Assembly: GCA_029641185.1 (NCBI GenBank)
Contig: JAPWGK010000017.1
Location: forward strand, 620,001 to 684,000
Length of the DNA stretch: 64,000 nucleotides
Source: Pseudofabraea citricarpa
Taxonomy: Eukaryota; Ascomycota; Leotiomycetes; Helotiales; Dermateaceae
Direction of reading: 5' to 3'
The position numbers and the translations under genes are program-made. The notes under the pieces are model-generated. The model was not told where the DNA came from, made no database searches, and saw only the letters and a list, made by a program, of their open reading frames with translations. Of the stretch, positions 36,004-46,280 are shown in pieces. The stretch's first letter is position 1, and every line of letters begins with the position of its first letter.

Positions 36004-37895
36004 GGACGGCATGCAGGTTGTGATTAGCAGACAGGCGTTCACGGGAGAGAAGACATTCGATATGTTGGTAAGTGTCAAAACAGCACAGGTTATTTGCATG
36101 GAGCAAGGCGTCATTAGCATCGCGGAGCATCGCAGGACTGGGGATGGCATATTTGGAAGGGAGCATTTGCATGGTAGATACAGTGGTAGAAGACTCTAGC
36201 AATTAGATACAAGTACATACTACATACAGTGGTTTGCAACGGTGAAGCGCTGGGCCGAATTGGAAGGGATGCCCCGACCAATCCCTGACCTCTAAGCGAC
36301 CGTTGCATTATCGTGGGTGAAGTGAAGACTGAATTGGGGTGTTGTTGTGGATCTACCTCGTAGGGTCCGGAGCAAGCGTCGTATGTGAATCACGACTAAG
36401 CAAGCACGTCACGTCGGTGGCGAGTATCTCTTCCTTCCTCTCGCATTCTCTCTTTCTCTCCTCGCTAGCGAAGAGTGCAGTGCACCTGAGGCCACGCGGT
36501 GAAGTGCGGATTGCCTACTCGAGCTGGTTCGTATCCCGGGAAGGATCACGCGAGGGAGGATATACTTGGCTGGAGGCGAGATGAGGTCATGGAGCGAGCA
36601 GCACGTGATGAGAGTGGCCCATGGAGATTGACATGCTGGGCACGGGCTTGGCGGGACCCTAGCGCAGCACTAGATGGTGGGGTGAAGATTTGCACAGCCA
36701 ATCGCCAGCTCGTGGGGGGCTCGCTAAGCAAGGAAGAGCGTGCCGGTGTTGGGCAACGCAACTTGGGGGGAGAAAAGGGAAGGGGCAGATGGCTTTGTTT
36801 TTTTTCTCGTCTGGCGATATTGCCTCCGTTGTCACTGGCACACACTGGCTGCATAAACTCTAATCTTGACTTGACTTTGTTGTGAACTATCAAAAGCCTC
36901 AATCTTGATATAGGGGTCTTGAGTCTTGTAGAGAAGGAGACTGGCCCGACTCCCTCCCTTCCTACTGTACAGTACCCAACACTAACCACGCAAACCCGAC
37001 GCCGAGCACTTCCTTGCCGTAGTAACCCGTCCCGATAAGCAGCAGCTCCAGTCCAGACCAGACTCTCAAGACCCGACGCGATCTCTTGTTCACGCTTTTT
37101 CCAAATTGGCAGCGTGAAATTGCTGGGCACGCTCTTGGCTACATCACTTTGCGCCGTCTTTCCCTTTCATCCTAATCCCCTCCAGCCAGTCCCCTTGACT
37201 CTGCTTTACTTCTTACCCACCATATCATCCAGCTATCCAAGCTGTCCAAGCTGTCTCTGACTAGAACCCGCGCCGACTAAAAAAGACCTGGTCCAAACTC
37301 GCCCGCTAATCTGCACCACCATCACTACTACCACTACCACCACTACCACCACCACCACACAAGTCCGTCTGGGCGCTGTCGTTCTTTCTTTTCGACAATC
37401 CCTTTCTCTTCGCCCTCCCGTTTTCTCACTTGCCAGCACATCGAGTGTCGTCAAGTCAGATCACCGGCGCACGAGAGAGAACCGCAGTATTGTTTAAATC
37501 TTCACAGAACTTTTGGGAGTAAGTCCTCATCCCCCCCGGAACATATTTGCTTCAGTCTGCCACTTGCTCCCGCGAATAGAATCGTGGCACCAGATCTGTT
37601 GAACGCGATGCCTCATTATTTTTGGTGTAACAATGGCTAACACTCAACTTTCTCGCAACAGCCGGCGGCTGGGCGGATCAGAATTTACATGCTGCGACAC
37701 CACGCAATCCTCTTAACGGAATCGACAGACTGGGGGATTCGGAGAGGCACTGTACCGGGCTGAGTGGTTGTACTAGCAGACGGGGTGACATTTACCTTTC
37801 AGTTCAGAAGGCAATTGTAACCAGGGCTTGAGTAGAAGTAGATCCTCGACTCTCCACGAAAAAGCGCCTGTCGCAAACAATAAACAACACGGAAA
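36004..37895. other. Intergenic: 3' of ELG1 and long leader of the antiporter gene
   Basis: No gene seen. A likely 5' UTR intron of the antiporter runs 37519-37661 (GTAAGT donor, GGCTAAC branch point, CAACAG acceptor). An ACC/ACT-rich stretch lies at about 37313-37362, and a TACTGTACAGTAC motif at about 36963-36975. The frames at 36499-37130 on both strands are not supported. Confidence 0.55.
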
Positions 37896-40800
37896 ATGGC
37901 GTGGGATCATCTTTCCATAAACCGACCGCATCTGGTCTACATAATTTTGGGGGGGTTCACCTCTCTTTTTATGCTGTGCTCCTCCTTCATTAAGGAGCGC
38001 ATGTACATTGGTGAAGCTACAGTCGCAACTCTCTGCGGTGTCATCTTTGGACCTCATGCCGCAGACCTCATCAATCCTCTGACGTGGGGAAACACCGACC
38101 AGATCACTCTCGAATTCTCCCGTATCGTTCTCGTGGTCCAATGTTTTGCCGTCGGTGTCGAATTGCCAAAGTACTACATGGAAAAACATTGGCGAAGTGT
38201 GGTTTTCCTGCTGATACCGGTCATGACCTTTGGCTGGTTGGTCACTAGCTTGTTTATATGGTGGATGATTCTGCCATTGACTTGGCTTGAGGCTCTTGCT
38301 TGTTCGGCCTGTGTCACTGCTACGGATCCTGTCTTGGCCAGTTCCGTGGTGGGAAAAGGAAAATTTGCTAAGAGAGTTCCCAAGCATTTGAGAGATCTAC
38401 TGTCTGCCGAGTCCGGATGTAACGACGGCATGGCTTTTCCCTTCATTTACCTTGCCCTCTACCTGATCGACTACCGACCACATGTGAACGAGGTTGCATA
38501 CCACTGGATCGTCATCACCATTCTGTATGAGTGTGTGTTTGGTGCCGTATATGGATTCCTCATTGGTTACATTGGTAGACATGGGATTAAGTATGCCGAA
38601 AAGAAGGACCTGGTCGATAGAGAGAGCTTCTTGGTCTTCTACTTTGTACTTGCACTCTTTTGTGCTGGGTCTGGAAGTATGCTAGGAGTAGATGATCTAT
38701 TGGTAGGATTTGCTGCAGGTGTAGGCTTCTCCAATGATGGTTGGTTTACGCAAAAGACAGAGGAGTCTCACGTTTCCAACGTCATCGATTTGCTACTCAA
38801 TCTTGCATACTTTGTCTATCTGGGAACCATCATTCCTTGGGAACAATACAACAGCCCAGATCTCGGCACGACGCCTTGGAGGTTGGTTGTCATTGCCCTT
38901 TTCGTCATCTTCTTCCGCCGTATTCCAATCATGATGGCATTAAAGCCATTTATTCCAGACATTAAAACCTGGCGTGAAGCGCTATTTGCCGGTCATTTTG
39001 GCCCTATAGGTGTCGGCGCTATCTTTGTCGCTATCCTTGCGAGAGCAGAACTAGAAACAGGCGGCACAACTCCACTGGCAGAATATCCTGATCCTGAAGC
39101 TGAAAACTACGTCGTGGTTGCTCTCATCTGGCCTATCACGACCTTCCTCGTCATCTCATCTATTATTGTACACGGTTCATCTATCGCTGTTTTCACTCTT
39201 GGCAAGCACATTAACACTTTAACCTTGACGATGTCTTACACGACAGGTGGTGAGGATGGCCCCTCTTGGATGAATCGCCTTCCACGAATTTCATCACAGT
39301 CTAGATCAATGTCCAAGGCCAATGGCGAAGGGGTAGATACCGATGCTGAGGACCTGAAAATGGAAGACTTACCTCCGGGCGCCTTACCCCCTATTGGAAT
39401 GCCCAAGGAGTTTTTGCGCCGTCAAAAGGAGGAGGATACTGGCACCGCTCGTGAAAGTCGAGCGTCATCTATAATTCCTCGGAGACGCAAGAAGAGATGG
39501 GATGAGAGAGGACCCGGTGGCCCCGTAAGTGAATCAGCAATTTACCCGCAACGACGAAGCCAAAGCCAATCGACCACCTTGACTCCCGGAGAAGGCTCCC
39601 CCAACAAAGAGAAGGAGGGCGAAGGGTCAAGAGACGAAAGTGAGCTCGGCGAGATTCAACACGATCCAGAAATGCAAGAGATCATGGACCACAATAAAAT
39701 CAGCGAAAAGAATGACGAGCACAAGTCAGATGCTGAACGTCATCCTGAAAGACATGAGGTTTATGACGAAGGAGACGATATAATCATTGAGGATGAGGAT
39801 GGTGAGGTTGTCAGCCACCAGAAGACACCGCGGGCTGAGGCCAGGGACAAAGAAATAGAAAAGGCAGGAAAAGAGGCAAAAGAAGACTTAGAACACCCAG
39901 GGCATGGATACAAGAATCTTAGAAAGAAACTGGGCGTCTGGAGGCATCGAGATGAGCTAGACGCTGAAGGCAAGCCAAAATCCGGGAAGCAAGTAGAGAG
40001 GAAGAGAGGACCGGCATTGGCATACCAATTTGGTAATACAGTAAGTTCACAAATCTTCCTTATCCTACTTAATTGCTAACATCATTTAGATCATCGTGGA
40101 AGATGAAGACGGAGAAGTGGTCAAAAAGTACGAATTGCCTTCTCAAAAGCCGTCTCAAAAACCATCGAAAGACAGACCTGAGGGTTCTGGACAGAGGGGC
40201 AACACGTGGATGGGGGCCATGGGAGGCGCTATGGGTGCTATGAAAGGGCAGGAGAAAGGAGAATCCAAAGCTGGCCCTTCATCAGGGGCCACTGGAGAAC
40301 CGTCAGCTGTCCGACAAGGTATCACGCGTATGGGTACCTGGGGTTTCGGTGGTGCTGGTACCAAACCCACACCTGCTGATGTCGAAAAGGATGATGAGGA
40401 TGACGACCGTCGTATTAGATTCACCATCAGTGGCGCGAACCGACGTCTCACGAAAGAAGATTTCCTTCGGGAAATCCAGAGCTTGGATCCTAAAGCTCGA
40501 TCAGAAATTCTAGCAAGCAGTGATGCTCCAGCGGCAATGAAAGACATGGCGAGGAAAGACGCTAGTAGCGATTCTCCGGGAAGCAGCCGTTTGTTAGGAG
40601 CCAAAAATATGCAGGTAGCCTCAGGGAGCAAGGAAGCCAAAACCGTCGGGGCCGAAATGGCACGTCGTGGAGGAGCCGCTCCCTTAGAAAGCGGCGTCGA
40701 CACGGGCTCTGAGAGTGAAGAGGAAGAAGCACGGGCAGGCCGCTCAAGAGGCAAGGCCGCACCCGCTTCACGAAACCTCACCAAGGTCGAATCGCCACCA

Positions 40801-41055
40801 TCAGACGTGCCGGAGACAGCAGCAGAGCGGAGGAGAAGACAGCAAGTCCTCAAGGGTGTTCAGGACGACTCGCAGCCAACGACTCGTGGCCGTAGTCCCG
40901 TGGATGAGACACCTGCCGAGAAACGTCGCCGTGAAGCTGCATTGGGAGCCGGTGGCACCGAGGAGGATTCCGATGATGATAATACAGAACGTGTGCCAGC
41001 AGCAAAGAGCCGCGGTATCAGGTTCGCACAGAGTCCTGTGAGAGCACCAAAGTAA
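37896..41055 (+). CDS. nha1: Plasma-membrane Na+/H+ (alkali cation/proton) antiporter, Nha1 type
   Basis: Exons 37896-40040 and 40090-41055 encode 1036 aa; the 49-nt intron has a GCTAAC branch point. About 12 membrane segments fill residues 10-440 and carry the CPA1 antiporter marks: VATLCGVIFGPHAA, the VTATDPVLASSVVGKG loop and the ESGCNDGMAFPF segment with its essential acidic residue. Nha1/Sod2-type proteins export Na+, Li+ or K+ in exchange for protons at the cell surface. The remaining 590 residues are a long charged cytosolic tail, as in Nha1. The tail holds the DEDGEVV motif twice, near residues 635 and 720, the second just after the splice junction. The intron lies in the tail, not in the transport domain. 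Confidence 0.93.
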
Positions 41056-41449
41056 GGGTCTGGGATTTGTTTATTTTGCATCTTTGGGTTGTGGATATCA
41101 ACCGGTTAATTTGGCATTGTATCGGTGGATGAATGAATGGGGCATGATATGGGTATTTGTTAATTTATTTTGGGGATTGATTTGATGCATCTTCTGTTTT
41201 TAAGCATCAGCGGACATCTACGATCCTGTAGATACGTAGGACATCATGTTCCGGCTTACATCCGGAGATATATTTGTAAAAGGCGCGGTGCAACCAATTT
41301 ATTTTTGTATGACCGACAGCTAGTATTTACAAGTGAATTGCGATTGGGGGAAGCATATTGCAAGTAGTTCAGTCACATTCTGCTTCCTTCAAGTAAAAGT
41401 TCACCAGGGAAGGAATAGTTTGAGCAAGTTTAGTTGGAATTTAATTCAA
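41056..41449. other. Tail-to-tail spacer between the antiporter gene and the snoRNA host
   Basis: 3' flanks of nha1 (+) and of the snoRNA host transcript (-). AT-rich, no gene seen. Confidence 0.6.
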
Positions 41450-41582
41450 TTTATTGTTGAAACTGTTTAATACAACAATCTTCAGCTGCTACTGTTGAGC
41501 TTCATATCTGATACACTTTTTGAAATGTTAGCAAGGTTCTGAAGAGAAATCTGTGCTACAGCATCATTGAGATATTAAAAGA

Positions 41583-41672
41583 AAAGTCAGATCTACAGCC
41601 CTGTCACAGGCATTCTCATCAATACCAACGTGTGGCTATGTTGACCGTCGTGATAATTGATCATCATGTAAG
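41583..41672 (-). ncRNA. Box C/D snoRNA F (intron 6)
   Basis: C box ATGATGA at 41667-41661, C' box TTGATGA at 41622-41616 and D box CTGA at 41590-41587, about 90 nt. The segment TCACGACGGTC (41653-41643) after the C box is perfectly complementary to a conserved 25S rRNA stretch near the 3' end (GACCGTCGTGA, recalled). No D' box is clear, so the exact target nucleotide is uncertain. The guide upstream of the D box has no target I recognise. Confidence 0.6.
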
Positions 41673-41832
41673 GGGATTAAGAAGAGAACGAGGATTTTGA
41701 AACTTACCATAGTGGTTTTGTTTCGTTGAAAGCTTGGTTCGTTTCTGCGTCCGAGCCAGAAATTCTGGATTATCTGTTGAGCAGTGGTTAGCTTGAGCAC
41801 ACAGCAAATAGACAGTGACAGTTTGACTAAGA

Positions 41833-41915
41833 AGCATATTCAGTTAAGACAGTCTCGTCGCTGCCGAAGCTTGGACATATGCTTGTCATTTGTCGGTCGG
41901 AGTCATCATAATGCT
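41833..41915 (-). ncRNA. Box C/D snoRNA E (intron 5)
   Basis: C box ATGATGA (41909-41903) and D box CTGA (41843-41840) are enclosed by a 5-bp terminal stem, AGCAT with ATGCT, giving an 83-nt RNA. This stem plus both boxes is the classic kink-turn arrangement. The guide before the D box (GAGACTGTCTTAA) has no rRNA target I can recall. Confidence 0.6.
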
Positions 41916-42105
41916 AAGGCAGTTGAAGAAAGAAATGGCGGGTCTTACCATTATCTCGTTGGCAGTGCTGGAGAAGATTGCAAAATAGCGAAGCAGCTTC
42001 ATTGTTTCAAATGAAATAGTGCCCATTTATTGGGCCGCAACCTAAAACAGACTGTTAGCTCATGCCATTTCATTTAGACATTGCAAAGCACATGTTTAAA
42101 AAGAA

Positions 42106-42197
42106 AAGGATCAGAAGGCATGAATGGTTTAATTTTGATTGTGTCAGCATCGGTTTCCCGGATCAGACTCGTCATCTAAAAATGCTCATCATAAAAG
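42106..42197 (-). ncRNA. snR75: Box C/D snoRNA D, snR75-like double guide (intron 4)
   Basis: C box ATGATGA (42192-42186), D' box CTGA (42166-42163) and D box CTGA (42114-42111), about 92 nt. Upstream of D', TTAGATGACGAG (42179-42168) is complementary over 12 nt to 25S CTCGTCATCTAA. The nucleotide opposite position 5 is the G that corresponds to yeast Gm2288, the snR75 target. Upstream of the D box, CCATTCATGC (42127-42118) is complementary over 10 nt to GCATGAATGG, about 20 nt further along 25S. Two adjacent matches in one RNA make chance unlikely. The rRNA sequence is recalled, not aligned. Confidence 0.75.
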
Positions 42198-42347
42198 TGA
42201 AAATACGTATTGAAGAAATAAGCAAATTACCTTTTGAAGTTTCGTGCAAGCAACCGAGGCAGCCAATGAGTCAAAGAGACTACAACTATGCAAAGAATTA
42301 GTGCTTTGCGCAAGCCCGAGCAATGAGAAGATATTATTTTGAAAGAC

Positions 42348-42460
42348 TGCAATCAGTGGGCGAGGTTTTCTAGGCCTGCCACAAAAGGGGCGTATCCTGT
42401 CACAAGCCAGCCTCGATCTTGTCGAGAACTGTCGGAGCCCAGTGCCATTCATCCTTTCGC
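42348..42460 (-). ncRNA. Possible box C/D snoRNA C (intron 3)
   Basis: A C-like box AGGATGA (42455-42449, one mismatch to RTGATGA) and D box CTGA (42356-42353), with a possible GCGA/TTGC terminal stem. No rRNA target recognised. The weakest member of the set; it is supported mainly by lying in an intron of the same host. Confidence 0.4.
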
Positions 42461-42617
42461 AGTAGATATAAGGAGAGATGAAATTTTGATCGCGTACCTT
42501 TTGGTTGGCTGCCGAAGCCTGAGTCGCTATCAAATTGCGCCACATCCCTGTAGATACTTCATACATGTTAGCAGTAACTCGGAGAAGATATGCAATAACA
42601 GAAGATTTTGTTTGTGG

Positions 42618-42706
42618 GAGCTCAGATTTAGCCTTAGTTGACTTCAAAGACTTTTGGTCTCAGTCGGTAATTTCCAGCATGCAAAGCATACAAAGACATC
42701 ATAGCA
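42618..42706 (-). ncRNA. snR77: Box C/D snoRNA B, snR77-like (intron 2)
   Basis: C box ATGATGT (42702-42696), D' box CTGA (42663-42660) and D box CTGA (42625-42622). The guide before D' (GCTGGAAATTACCG) pairs with 18S CGGTAATTCCAGC over 13 bp with a single bulged A. The nucleotide opposite position 5 is the U equivalent to yeast Um578 (next to the G530-loop G), the snR77 target. The guide before the D box has no target I recognise. Confidence 0.6.
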
Positions 42707-42879
42707 AGTATAGGGTAGAGAAAATGCGTGATAGGTACGTACACTGGAGGGTGTGTGCGCAGCTATAGCTGAGCTACACTGCGCTGGCCATAAACTTCAA
42801 GTGCCAATTGATCGGCGCATCTGCAATCTCTGTTAGCAGTGTTCATCCAAGACAATGCTGTCAAGATAGTGCTGGTCTG

Positions 42880-42965
42880 TATTTCAGACTGACGTGTTAC
42901 AAAAGTTTCATTCCCCTTGAGGTCAAAGACTCTAGTTTGCGGTTGTATATGTGTCATCACGTAAT
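42880..42965 (-). ncRNA. Box C/D snoRNA A (intron 1)
   Basis: C box GTGATGA (42960-42954) and D box CTGA (42887-42884), about 80 nt, placed inside an intron with CTGCTAAC branch point. The guide before the D box (TTGTAACACGTCAGT) matches no rRNA stretch I can recall, so it may be an orphan or guide a different RNA. Confidence 0.5.
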
Positions 42966-43130
42966 GGTGAGAGAAAGAAAAAAGGGTGTCGGGGTGTCTT
43001 ACAGATGCCATTGGATGTGTTGGGAGGGTGAAGCTGCAGATAGCAGCTGGTTGGTGGTTGTTCACATGGTTGGTGATGTTGTTGCAAGAGAGAATCTGCA
43101 AAAGCTGTGGAAGATTTTCTGAAGAGGTGT

Positions 43131-43904
43131 GTTCACTAGCGCGGAGCTAGGACTAGCGCTGGTAGAATCCTCGGGCTCTCTCCGCTTTTCTTTCTGCTTC
43201 TTACCTAATACGCCACGTGACTCATCCGGCAAAACTAAAGCCCGTCATGGAAATCAATTTTGCGGCTGGCTCGCTCGGGATTCCTGCTTCTTCCGTACGA
43301 TCCAATCCTGTGGCTGGCAATCCACGGTCCCTACACAGCAAACAATCACATGCCGGGAAATCATCGTGCTTCCAGGCTCTCCTTGTCCACTTCGAACTCG
43401 CCCATTTCTCCGTGACCACTCCCTCTTCACTAGCGCGGGGCATCTGCGCCAGCAGAACCGTCGAGCCGAGAGAGCTGCTGGGAAGAATGCCGACCCGGCT
43501 GCGGGGTGGTTTGCAGCAACTGACGATGATCAAGCAGGCACGAGCGAGAGCGAGCCATTTGACAAAGCCGTCCCACTATAAAACCAGCAAGTGCCCATCC
43601 CCGTTGTGCAAGGTGATGCAATCGTAGAAAGCTTGTCATAAGTATCTCTCCCGATTCCTCTTCCTCTTTTGATCTTGTCTAAAGCCTCACCTTCACCGGA
43701 AAAAGTCTTAGTTCGTCGTCTCAAGCTATCCCGAAGCGCTTCAAACGTCAATAACGGATAACGCCCGATAGCTGCTCACCCGTCTCGACCCGAGGTACTG
43801 AAGCATAAACAAGCAGCCCTTCCAGACCTTCAATTGACTGTCTTCCAGTCCCCCGCTTTCTTTTCCATACCATTCTCACAGCATCTCTGAACCAGAAAAA
43901 CACC
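43131..43904. promoter_or_regulatory. Divergent region between the snoRNA host and FBP1
   Basis: About 770 bp holding the promoters of the snoRNA host (-) and fructose-1,6-bisphosphatase (+). No gene supported; frames on both strands are mutually overlapping and lack domains. Confidence 0.55.
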
Positions 43905-45070
43905 ATGGCTACCAACGCTACCCCAGTGCAAGAAGAGAAGATTAATGTTGACATTGTCACTTTGACTCGCTTTCTCACAGAAGAACAGACAAAACACAAA
44001 GAAGCAACTGGAGACTTCACGTACGTTTTCAAAGCCTCATAAGCCAGAATCTTGAAGTCGGCTACATGTAAATATTTACTAACCAATCTTTTGCTAGACT
44101 TTTGTGCCACGCTCTGCAGTTCTCCTTTAAGTCAATAGCTTATTATATTCGACGCGCTACCCTTATCAACCTTACAGGTCTTGCAGGTTCTTCAAATACA
44201 ACTGGTGACGACCAGAAAAAGCTCGATGTCATCGGCAATGACTTGTTCATAGCCGCGATGCGCTCGTCTGGCAAGTGTGCTGTTTTGGTGTCAGAGGAGG
44301 AGGAGGAAGCCATTTTCTTTCCCGAACATAAGAATGCCAGATACGCCGTAGCCTGTGATCCCATCGACGGTTCTTCGAACTTAGATGCAGGTGTGTCGGT
44401 AGGCACAATTTTTGGAATCCACAAACTTGCCGAAGGTTCAACAGGAACCAAGGAGGACTTACTGAAGCCAGGAACTGAGTTGATCGCCGCAGGATTCACC
44501 ATGTATGGTGCATCTGCTCAGTTAGTTATCACTATGAAGGGTGGAAGTGTAAATGGCTTCACGATGGATAATGCCCTCGGAGAATTCATCCTCACACATC
44601 CCGATATGCGAATGCCAAAAAAGCGATCAATTTATTCGGTCAATGAGGGTAACTCTCTTTACTGGGAGGACCCTGTCAAAGAGTACTTTAACTCTTTGAA
44701 ATACCCCGCCGATCCATCTGGCAAGCCATACAGTGCCCGATACATCGGTTCTATGGTTGCAGACGCATACAGAACTTTGTTGTATGGTGGTATTTTTGCT
44801 TACCCAGCGGATAAGAAGAGCCCTAAGGGAAAGCTAAGAATTCTGTACGAGTGTGCTCCAATGGCCATGGTGTTTGAAAATGGTAAGTCTTTTAATTTCA
44901 GGCCGTTTTTTTGAGAAGCGACACTAATATTTAATGCAGCTGGTGGCCAAGCACTTAACAGCAAGATGGACCGAATGATGGAGGTTGTGCCCGAAAGTAT
45001 TCATGACAGATCTGGTATTTTTATGGGAAGTTATGATGAAATGGAGAAGGTGAAATCTTTCCACAAGTAG
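43905..45070 (+). CDS. fbp1: Fructose-1,6-bisphosphatase
   Basis: Exons 43905-44020, 44098-44882 and 44940-45070 encode 343 aa, the normal length. It hydrolyses fructose-1,6-bisphosphate to fructose-6-phosphate in gluconeogenesis. Clear marks: LAGSSNTTGDDQKKLDVIGN, the acidic SEEEEEA loop, the metal-binding CDPIDGSSNLD motif, GFTMYGASAQLV, and the substrate-binding SARYIGSMVAD and GKLRILYECAPM. The N-terminus is MATNATPVQEEKIN; it lacks both the Pro2 and the RRxS site that yeast Fbp1 uses for GID-dependent degradation and PKA control. Frame is kept across both introns (77 and 57 nt). The protein is cytosolic by family; no targeting signal is visible. Confidence 0.97.
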
Positions 45071-45223
45071 GGTTCAATTTAGGAATAGGTTCACCAGGGC
45101 TATGGTTTACGAGAATGTAACATGCATTATGCAGGAGCAGGAGTATACGGCAAATTGCTTCATTATCGCTTTTAGTAAAATTGAGAATCATGAGTCCAAA
45201 CTCCTTACAATCCCTGATATCAT

Positions 45224-46280
45224 TTAAAACTTAGGGATGAACATGGGAGTGTTCTTCTTCCACTCCTGGTAATCCTTTCTGTCTCCATATTTCTTGTCAT
45301 ACTTGTTCTCGCTCAGTGGAATACCACTGACCTTGAATAACAAGAAGGTAACAAATGCCGGGCTGACTGCACAAAGTCCTGCGCCCAAAAGCCTGCCGTA
45401 CGCAGTACCTTTCAATCCCATACCTGCCAGTCCAACGTTACTGGCAAGCACACCAGCACTGGCGATAGCAATACCAGTCCAGAGGGTGCTCTCGCCAAAG
45501 TAATTCGGGTGACGACTCTTACTCCACAGACCTCTGGTCAAGAAATCCTCCTCGTGCTTCTTCTGCTTCTTCTCCTGCACCCACGCGTTCTTCTGTCGAT
45601 CAGCAGCTACCTCAAACGCAAAGCCGCCGAAGAACAATCCGAACCCTAGGATATCCGTAAGAGAGAGTGCAGGCAATGTTGCTAGAAGCGTATGCGGAAT
45701 GCTGTTTATGGCCAGCATAGGCATGAGGCAAAGCGATACCCATGTTGCTTGGGCCATGAAGGCGCCTAGAAACTTGGGTGGAGATTTCTTGATCTCGTCA
45801 AACCGCGAGTCGTGGCCGTCTGCTAGGACTCGTTGGAAGAGGTAGGTCCCCACTACTCAATAGTCAGCTTATGAATTCAATCCTCAATTGGGATTGAGTA
45901 TAAATGGTGAGCTCGGGTCGCGTACGTCGTGTGGCCCAGACTGATACGGCAGCACTCAGTACCACCTGTCTCCAATTCAGTCCATTGGCTCCTCCAGTGC
46001 CATTAAGTGCTGCCAGCAAGCTCGGCCATGCTGGTTTTACAGATCCCACTGCTGCCGCTGCGGCGCGTGCTCGAAGCGTCGGCAGGTACAAGCTCAAGGC
46101 TGTGACAGAGAGATATGTCAGACTTCCTGAGAGGTCATAAAAGCGCTCTGATTGTGCGAGGATCGAGGGGATGGCAACAGCTCCTTGGATTGCAAATGCT
46201 GCTCCTACGGAAGGAATCAGTGTCTTGAGGAATGGGTTGCGGAAATTCGTCGCGTGCAGGAGAGAAGTGAGGAGAGTCAT
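45224..46280 (-). CDS. DUF1295 / steroid 5-alpha reductase-like membrane protein
   Basis: Exons 46280-45926 and 45852-45224 encode 327 aa; the 73-nt intron has a GCTGAC branch point. There are about seven hydrophobic segments. The C-terminal half carries the DUF1295 pattern: AWVQEKKQKKHEEDFLTRGL, WSKSRHPNYFGESTLWTGIA, and GIPLSENKYDKKYGDRKDYQEW before KNTPMFIPKF. These motifs are shared with NAD(P)H-dependent sterol reductases and isoprenylcysteine methyltransferases, suggesting a cofactor site facing the cytosol. The substrate is unknown. The N-terminal 118 residues (exon 1) are hydrophobic but less conserved. Only 153 bp separate its stop from that of FBP1, so the two genes are convergent. 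Confidence 0.82.

Larger units (their letters stand above)
41450..43130 (-). ncRNA. Multi-intron non-coding host gene for six box C/D snoRNAs
   Basis: On the minus strand this ORF-less stretch reads as a spliced RNA with six introns: 43002-42821, 42742-42548, 42497-42286, 42230-42042, 41948-41774 and 41707-41508. Each has a GT donor (GTAAGA, GTACGT, GTACGC, GTAATT, GTAAGA, GTAAGT), a CTAAC or CTAAT branch point and an AG acceptor. Each contains a C box and a downstream D box. The exons joined together encode only about ten codons from the first ATG, so the host is non-coding. Two guides point to rRNA sites known in yeast (snR75 and snR77 targets). Both yeast RNAs come from the snR72-78 polycistron, so this looks like an intronic version of that cluster. 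Transcript ends are approximate; some acceptors could shift by 6-10 nt. Confidence 0.65.

Noticed and set aside
36499..37130. Frames of 128 and 194 codons on opposite strands
   Set aside because: They overlap each other, lack domains and lie in the leader region of the antiporter gene.
40155..40853. 232-codon minus-strand frame opposite the antiporter tail
   Set aside because: Shadow of a charged, low-complexity exon; no independent support.
41643..41653. Idea that snoRNA F is the homologue of yeast snR38
   Set aside because: The matched 25S stretch lies about 200 nt downstream of the snR38 target (Gm2815) when counted from Um2921, so the name does not apply.
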